From the NCBI RefSeq assembly GCF_017639205.1, contig NZ_CP071139.1, forward strand, positions 4,589,001-4,653,000: a stretch of DNA of 64,000 bases, in the 5' to 3' direction. The DNA is from Streptomyces nojiriensis (GTDB taxonomy: Bacteria; Actinomycetota; Actinomycetes; Streptomycetales; Streptomycetaceae). Both the position numbers and the translations under genes were made by a program. Shown here one piece after another: positions 59,449-64,000 of this stretch; position 1 is the first letter of the stretch, and each line of letters starts with the position of its first letter. The notes under the pieces are model-generated. The model was not told the DNA's origin, ran no database searches, and saw only the letters and a list, made by a program, of their open reading frames with translations.

Positions 59449-59575
59449 CATGACCTCTGCCTGTACCGACTCGCGCATTGACTACCCCGCTGTAGTTGAA
59501 GTGGCCAGGAATGATCCCCCAGGACCCACTTGACAAGAGTGGTGGAAGCGGTAGCAGATCACAAGGAGTGAGTTT

Positions 59576-60346
59576 TCAGATACTGATAGAGAAGGAGAGG
59601 GTGCTCAACAGCGCGCCTACTTCACTCCGTAGCCGATTGACTACATAGAGCAATCGTTCTTCTTGGTGGAGAGGGAGAGAAATGGCCATCGTCGCGACCG
59701 TATCGCCGGCCGCAATGGGGATGGCCGCACAGATCGTGCCGAGGGCATATTCCTGACGCTCGATCACCGGCTGCATTCGCCCGAGCGCCCCGATCCGGCT
59801 TTCCAGGGACCGTAGATCGCGGACGGTATAGGGGGTGATGGCCTCGACCGGATGGCGGTCGTAGTAGTCCTTGCGCGTCTTCTCGTCGAGTTGCCCCAGC
59901 AGGCACTGCCCGATGGCGTGCGCGTGGCCGGTCTCACGGAAGTCGGCCCACTCCTCGCAGGCCGGGCTGGCCGGAGTGTCCGAGACACCCACGACCTCGA
60001 TCTCACCCTCGCGGTAGACCGCGAAGTAGACGGGGGCCCCGACCGTGTCGCGGAAGTACGCGAGCGAGTCGAGGATCATGCTGCGACGTTTCTGCTGGAG
60101 TCCCCCACGGGCGAGCCGCTCCGCGGCCTCCCCCAGCACGAACACGCCGCCCACTCTGCGCAGGTAGCCCTCGTGCGTCAGTGTGCGCAGCAGGTGGTAC
60201 GCGGTGGGAAGCGGGAGCCCGGCCTCGCGCGCCAGCTGTTTCGCCGGGGCTCCCCCGCTATGGGACCCGGCCGCTTCGAGCAGCCTCAGCGCGCGCTGCA
60301 CCGAACCGATCAGAGTCGGCACACCGGCGTTGTGAACCGGAGACAA
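59576..60346 (-). CDS. ssgR: IclR-family activator SsgR of ssgA
   Basis: 256 residues. N-terminal IclR helix-turn-helix (about 12-75; PLPTAYHLLRTLTHEGYLRR) and C-terminal effector domain (about 90-250). In S. coelicolor SsgR activates ssgA, and the gene order here is the same. The start is a TTG preceded by GGGGGTGA. The 3' end of the gene is AT-richer than its surroundings. Confidence 0.92.
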   Translation of the reverse strand: MSPVHNAGVPTLIGSVQRALRLLEAAGSHSGGAPAKQLAREAGLPLPTAYHLLRTLTHEGYLRRVGGVFVLGEAAERLARGGLQQKRRSMILDSLAYFRDTVGAPVYFAVYREGEIEVVGVSDTPASPACEEWADFRETGHAHAIGQCLLGQLDEKTRKDYYDRHPVEAITPYTVRDLRSLESRIGALGRMQPVIERQEYALGTICAAIPIAAGDTVATMAISLPLHQEERLLYVVNRLRSEVGALLSTLSFSISI

Positions 60347-60354
60347 AGCTCACC

Positions 60355-60470
60355 CCCAGGCGTGGCGGCGAGCCTTGGGGGAGGCCCGCCCTGCGGGGGC
60401 CGCCCCCGCGCATGCCGTGGATCCTGGGGGTCGTACTCGGGCGGCTCGTTTGCGTCGCCGCAGGTCAGGG
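60355..60470. repeat. Hairpin-rich repeat-like segment upstream of ssgR
   Basis: Two imperfect hairpins (CCCCCAGGC...GCCTTGGGG, 60355-60383, and a GGCCCGCC/GGGGGCCGCCCCCGC group, 60386-60413) occupy the first part of the 272-bp gap between ssgR and the small membrane gene. The minus-strand translation resembles a widely scattered Streptomyces non-coding repeat as I remember, but this is not proven. Confidence 0.3.
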
Positions 60471-60618
60471 CGGCAGATCGGAGCGGCGGTACCGGCTTTC
60501 GGTGCCCAGGGAACGGCATAGATTGCCACTCTATCCACCGATTCCGGGGATGTGAGCCGTTCAGCGCGTCACGTTCCCCCGCCTGGCTCAATCCCGGATC
60601 CGCCCGGACCGCTCCCGA

Positions 60619-60846
60619 CTACCACTCGCCGGACGAGGCCTTCGAGCCGCTGCCGCTGAACTTCTTCACGACGAAGATCAGTCCGCCGACGAGGCCGACG
60701 AAGAGGAGCAGCTTGAAGACGAACCCGATCAGCGCGCCCAGGATGCTGGTGATCACCCCGCCGAAGACGAAGAGGGCCAGCAGCGGAACCGCGACCCACT
60801 TAACCCACCAGGGCATGCCTGCGAATATCTCTCGGATGCCGTCCAT
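60619..60846 (-). CDS. DUF5326-like small membrane protein
   Basis: 75 residues with two hydrophobic helices (about 14-34 and 38-60) and a short basic C-terminus (KKFSGSGSKASSGEW). It is found widely in Streptomyces with no assigned role. The ATG at 60846 has GAGG 2 nt upstream. It is transcribed toward ssgR; an inverted repeat ends the neighbouring cupin gene upstream. Confidence 0.75.
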   Translation of the reverse strand: MDGIREIFAGMPWWVKWVAVPLLALFVFGGVITSILGALIGFVFKLLLFVGLVGGLIFVVKKFSGSGSKASSGEW

Positions 60847-60946
60847 GTCCTCGACCTCTTCCTCGTCCGTGACTTCGTCCGCTACTTCCTGCTCTCGATG
60901 CTAGGAGTCCGGGGCCCCGTATCGGGGTCCGTGGGCCCTCGGAGTC

Positions 60947-60975
60947 CCCTGATCCGCCCCTTAGGGGGATCAGGG
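60947..60975 (-). terminator. Terminator of the cupin gene
   Basis: CCCTGATCC and its complement (9 bp) with an 11-nt loop, about 27 bp beyond the cupin stop codon. Confidence 0.7.
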
Positions 60976-61001
60976 CCGCGACCCTCATCCGGCCGGGCCG
61001 C

Positions 61002-61319
61002 TCAGCCCTCCGGCGGGGAGAACACCACCATCACCTTGAGGTCCTCGGTGATGTGGTGGAACTTGTGCGCGACGCCCGCCGGGACGTAGACGACGCTGCC
61101 GCGCGCCACGGTCGTCGTCTCCTCCCCGACCGTGATCGAGGCCCGGCCGCTGACGACGAAGTACACCTCGTCCTGCCGGTGCGGCAGCTGCGGATCGATC
61201 TGTCCGGCGTCGAGCGCGTACAGCCCGACCGACATGTTCCGCTCGCGCAGGAACTGCAGATAAGCACCGTCGTTCGCGACCCGCTCCGCTTCGAGCTCGT
61301 CAAGCCGGAAGGCTTTCAT
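61002..61319 (-). CDS. Single-domain cupin protein
   Basis: 105 residues. Cupin motif 1 is HRQDEVYFVVSGRA and motif 2 is YVPAGVAHKFHH, keeping His and Glu ligands for a divalent metal. Cupins of this size range from sugar isomerases to quercetinase-like dioxygenases, so the function is open. It is divergent from the phage-holin-like gene and ends at a hairpin. Confidence 0.85.
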   Translation of the reverse strand: MKAFRLDELEAERVANDGAYLQFLRERNMSVGLYALDAGQIDPQLPHRQDEVYFVVSGRASITVGEETTTVARGSVVYVPAGVAHKFHHITEDLKVMVVFSPPEG

Positions 61320-61408
61320 CGTCGTTGTGCCCCTTGTACTCGATCGTTCCCTTGCATCCGCTGATCTGCGGATGTTCCACCGGGATCTTCTCTGCCACGA
61401 TCAGACAC

Positions 61409-61789
61409 ATGACGAATTTCGTAGTCAAGACGCTCGCCAATGCGGCGGCCCTGGCCGTCGCCATCTGGCTGCTTTCCGGCATCACCCTCGACGACGGCAG
61501 CAGCACGGGCCGACGGGCGCTGACCCTGATCCTGGTCGCTCTGGTCTTCGGCCTGGTCAACTTGCTCGTCAAGCCCTTGGTGAAGCTGCTCTCGCTGCCG
61601 CTGTTCATCCTCACCCTCGGCCTGTTCACCCTTGTCGTGAACGCCCTGATGCTGCTGCTGACCTCGTGGCTGGCCTCGAAGCTCGACCTCAGTTTCCACG
61701 TCGACGGCTTCTGGACCGCACTGCTCGGCGGCCTGATCATCTCCATCGTCTCCTGGGCCATGAACATGGTCCTGCCCGACAAGAACTGA
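61409..61789 (+). CDS. Phage holin family (DUF939/YvlD-like) membrane protein
   Basis: 126 residues with four membrane helices (about 5-25, 35-55, 58-80, 95-118) and the KPLVKLLSLPLFILTLGLF motif of the YvlD-type group. It is often encoded near stress-linked genes; no lytic role is implied by the family name. There is no ribosome site before the ATG, so it may be leaderless. ptpA follows after 11 bp. Confidence 0.8.
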   Translation: MTNFVVKTLANAAALAVAIWLLSGITLDDGSSTGRRALTLILVALVFGLVNLLVKPLVKLLSLPLFILTLGLFTLVVNALMLLLTSWLASKLDLSFHVDGFWTALLGGLIISIVSWAMNMVLPDKN

Positions 61790-61800
61790 ACGGGCCCGCC

Positions 61801-62292
61801 ATGTACCGCGTCTGCTTCGTCTGCACGGGCAACATATGCCGCTCCCCCATGGCCGAGTCGGTCTTCCGTGCCCAGGTGGCGGCCGCCGGCCTCGGCACCC
61901 TGGTCGAGGTGGACAGCGCCGGCACCGGCGGCTGGCACGAGGGGGACGGCGCCGATCCGCGCACCGTCGCCGTCCTGGAGGCGGCCGGCTACGAGCAGGA
62001 CCACCGGGCCCGCCGGTTCCGCTCCTCCTGGTTCGCCCGCCTGGACCTCGTCATCGCGCTCGACGCCGGGCATCTGCGGGACCTGCGGGCACTCGCGCCC
62101 ACTCCGCAGGACGCCGCCAAGGTGCGGCTGCTGCGGTCCTACGATCCGGCGGCCTCGGCCGCGGAGACCGACGTACCGGATCCTTACTACGGGCCGCTCG
62201 ACGGGTTCGAGGAGTGCCTGGAGCTGGTCGAGGCCGCGAGCCCCGGCCTGCTGGACGCCGTACGCGCCGCCGTGAAGGAGCACACCGCGTGA
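61801..62292 (+). CDS. ptpA: Low-molecular-weight protein tyrosine phosphatase
   Basis: 163 residues. The P-loop CTGNICRS gives catalytic Cys8 and Arg14; the general acid is Asp in VPDPYYG. The Streptomyces homologue (PtpA) dephosphorylates tyrosine-phosphate proteins and affects secondary metabolism. It is 11 bp after the holin-like gene, and the next gene starts inside its stop (GTGA). Confidence 0.94.
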   Translation: MYRVCFVCTGNICRSPMAESVFRAQVAAAGLGTLVEVDSAGTGGWHEGDGADPRTVAVLEAAGYEQDHRARRFRSSWFARLDLVIALDAGHLRDLRALAPTPQDAAKVRLLRSYDPAASAAETDVPDPYYGPLDGFEECLELVEAASPGLLDAVRAAVKEHTA

Positions 62293-63446
62293 ACGAATAC
62301 GCCCCGCAGGAGACCGGAGCGGCCGCGCTCGGCGACGGCACCCGGGCCGTCCGGGCCGGACTGCCCGAAGCCGTCAAGAACGAACCGCCCCTGCCCGGAC
62401 CGGTCTTCGCCGCCCACTTCCACCTCCCCGGCGACGTCGAAGGCCCGTACGCCTACGGGCGCGACACCAACCCCACCTGGACGCTGCTGGAACGGGCGAT
62501 CGGGGAGCTGGAGGCCCCAGGCGAGGATGTGCACACGATCGTCTTCGCCTCCGGCATGGCGGCGGTCTCCGCCGTCCTCCTCTCCCAGGCGCACACCGGC
62601 GACACCGTGGTCCTGCCCGACGACGGCTACCAGGCCCTGCCCCTGCTGCGCGAGCAGCTGGAGGCGTACGGGATCCACGTGCGCACCGCTCCGACCGGCG
62701 GCGACGCCCAGCTCGCGGCCCTCGACGGGGCCCGGCTGCTGTGGATCGAGACCCCTTCCAACCCCGGGCTCGACGTGTGCGACGTACGCCGCCTCGTGGA
62801 CGCGGCGCACGCCGGCCGGACCCTGGTCGCCGTCGACAACACCCTGGCCACCCCGCTCGGGCAGCGGCCCCTGGAGCTCGGGGCGGACTTCTCGGTGGCG
62901 AGCGGCACCAAGGGCCTCACCGGCCACGGCGACGTACTCCTCGGGTACGTCGTCTGCCGCGATCCGGAGCTCGCCGCCCGCGTCCGGCGGTGGCGCAAGA
63001 TCGTCGGTGCGATCCCGGGGCCCATGGAGGCCTGGCTCGCGCACCGCTCCCTCGCCACGATCCAGCTGCGCGCCCACCGCCAGTGGGCCAATGCACTGGC
63101 CGTCGCCGAGGCGCTGACGCATCGGACGGACGTGCGCGGACTGCGCTACCCGGGGCTACCCACGGACCGCTCCCACAAGACGGCCGCCCGGCAGATGCGG
63201 GGCTTCGGGTCCGTGGTCTCCTTCACCCTGCCCGACCGCGCGCACGCGGAGCGGTTCATGACCGCCCTGAGCCTGGTCGAGGACGCCACGAGTTTCGGCG
63301 GGGTACGGTCCACCGCCGAGCGGCGCGGACGCTGGGGCGGCGACGCCGTCCCGGAGGGCTTCATCCGCTTCTCCGCCGGCGCCGAGGACACCGAGGACCT
63401 GGTCGCGGACGTGCTGCGCGCCCTCGACCACGCGGGCACCCCCTAG
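62289..63446 (+). CDS. PLP-dependent trans-sulfuration enzyme (cystathionine gamma-lyase/synthase-like)
   Basis: 385 residues. Cys/Met-metabolism fold-type I enzyme with YGRDTNPT, FASGMAAVSAV, the DNTLATP motif and the PLP-binding Lys in SGTKGLTGHGD. It is shorter at the N-terminus than MetB and clusters with cystathionine gamma-lyase-type enzymes, probably releasing cysteine or H2S from cystathionine. It overlaps ptpA by 4 bp. Confidence 0.88.
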   Translation: MNEYAPQETGAAALGDGTRAVRAGLPEAVKNEPPLPGPVFAAHFHLPGDVEGPYAYGRDTNPTWTLLERAIGELEAPGEDVHTIVFASGMAAVSAVLLSQAHTGDTVVLPDDGYQALPLLREQLEAYGIHVRTAPTGGDAQLAALDGARLLWIETPSNPGLDVCDVRRLVDAAHAGRTLVAVDNTLATPLGQRPLELGADFSVASGTKGLTGHGDVLLGYVVCRDPELAARVRRWRKIVGAIPGPMEAWLAHRSLATIQLRAHRQWANALAVAEALTHRTDVRGLRYPGLPTDRSHKTAARQMRGFGSVVSFTLPDRAHAERFMTALSLVEDATSFGGVRSTAERRGRWGGDAVPEGFIRFSAGAEDTEDLVADVLRALDHAGTP

Positions 63447-63639
63447 GCCTGAACCGGGGACGGCCGTCGCCGTGTGCAGCGGTCCGAGCCTCCCCCCTGG
63501 TGGCTCGGACCGCCCCGGGTTCCGCGCGCGAAGAACCACGCGACAAGGCTAATTGACTCTGCGTCAGTGTCCAATCACGGTAACGACAGGGAGCTATCTG
63601 CATATTTATAGTTGAAGGCCCCCACCGAGAGGTGCAGCG

Positions 63640-64000
63640 ATGGACCTGACCCTGCTGCGCACCTTCGTCGCCGTCCACCGGGCCGGCTCGTTCACACGCG
63701 CGGCCACCTTGCTCGGACTGTCCCAGCCCGCCGTGACCTCGCAGATCCGCACCCTGGAGCGTCAGTTGGGGCGCCCGCTCTTCCACCGCCGGGCCCGTGG
63801 CGTCACCCCCACCGCCGTCGGCGACGAGCTGGCACACAAGGCCGCCCCGCACCTCGACGCCCTGCTGCGGATCACCGAGGCCGAGCGGGAGGCCGCCGGC
63901 GCGTTGCGCACCCTCCACGTCGCCGGGCCTCCCGAGTTCCTGTGCCTGCGCGTGCTGCCCGCCCTCGCCCTCCTGGTCGGCCAGGGCCACACCCTGCGCG
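63640..64000 (+). CDS. LysR-family regulator (3' end beyond window)
   Basis: The first 120 residues are visible. The LysR helix-turn-helix occupies residues 1-60 (SFTRAATLLGLSQPAVTSQIRTLE), followed by the start of the effector domain. The ATG has GAGAGG 7 nt upstream. The upstream gap (63447-63639) contains an AT-rich dyad-like stretch near 63595-63620 that could be its autoregulatory site. Confidence 0.9.
   Translation, partial: MDLTLLRTFVAVHRAGSFTRAATLLGLSQPAVTSQIRTLERQLGRPLFHRRARGVTPTAVGDELAHKAAPHLDALLRITEAEREAAGALRTLHVAGPPEFLCLRVLPALALLVGQGHTLR

Noticed and set aside
60310..60591. Small minus-strand gene upstream of ssgR
   Set aside because: Its Pro/Gly/Arg-rich translation looks like the read-through of a hairpin-rich repeat; no ribosome site or domain supports it.
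61409..61789. Prophage lysis gene
   Set aside because: The holin family name applies to a general membrane-protein group; there are no phage genes around it.

Overview
The window is Streptomyces-type chromosome. It is very GC-rich, with strong third-position GC bias and frequent GTG and a few TTG starts. The gene content includes ssgA/ssgR (sporulation genes of mycelial actinomycetes), a Rex-type cyd operon, a Sco/ECuC/CopCD/DyP copper cluster, and serS, pheA, hisC and thiC. From memory the gene order follows, in reverse, the S. coelicolor core chromosome around SCO3920-SCO3980. Five loci carry the ParB-binding sequence TGTTTCACGTGAAACA (six copies, two of them paired in a 40-bp palindrome), and DnaA-box-like 9-mers cluster in the pheA-serS gap. 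Both features place the window on the origin-proximal part of the chromosome.

Layout. 1-1.55 kb: an accessory-looking cassette with a lactococcin-972-like bacteriocin and its DUF1430 membrane partner (cut by the window edge), next to tRNA-Ser(UGA). 1.6-7 kb: a secreted trypsin-like protease, a sulfur module (cysteine dioxygenase, YeiH-type exporter, LysR regulator) and an HtrA-like protease. 7.2-16.6 kb: GDPD phosphodiesterase, two RsbW-like ATP-binding proteins, a GAF/SpoIIE PP2C phosphatase, a SEC-C protein, a prim-pol-like protein, Xaa-Pro aminopeptidase and small exported or membrane proteins. 16.7-22 kb: copper delivery genes (YcnI, Sco, ECuC, CopCD, DyP peroxidase). 22-25.6 kb: pheA, a DnaA-box cluster, serS and a HAD phosphatase. 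25.7-32.3 kb: a membrane protein, a two-component system, a rhomboid-like protein and a four-gene ABC export operon. 32.5-37 kb: an M24 peptidase / EphD-like hydrolase-SDR fusion / PF10118 / MerR operon. 37.2-41.4 kb: MIP channel, KptA, a pseudogene, an LLM oxidoreductase, a HAD phosphatase and a MITE-like element. 41.4-49.5 kb: the cydA-cydB-cydCD-sensor kinase operon with a Rex operator upstream. 49.5-57.4 kb: a cyclophilin-like protein, hisC, a LacI regulator, a metallophosphatase, a membrane protein, a gene-poor stretch, and thiC with a TPP riboswitch. 57.5-64 kb: YibE/F-like protein, ssgA, ssgR, small proteins, ptpA, a trans-sulfuration enzyme and a truncated LysR gene.

Genes likely to work together: the copper genes supply copper to cuproenzymes at the cell surface; cydA, cydB and cydCD build and assemble cytochrome bd under Rex control, with a DevS-like GAF kinase in the same operon; ssgR activates ssgA; CDO, YeiH and LysR handle cysteine and sulfur oxidation products; the TPP riboswitch controls thiC. 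The most unusual structures are the bacteriocin cassette with twin palindromic operators, the 40-bp double parS palindrome, the DnaA-box cluster, and a 161-bp MITE-like insertion whose CTAG duplication preserved the stop codons of two convergent genes.
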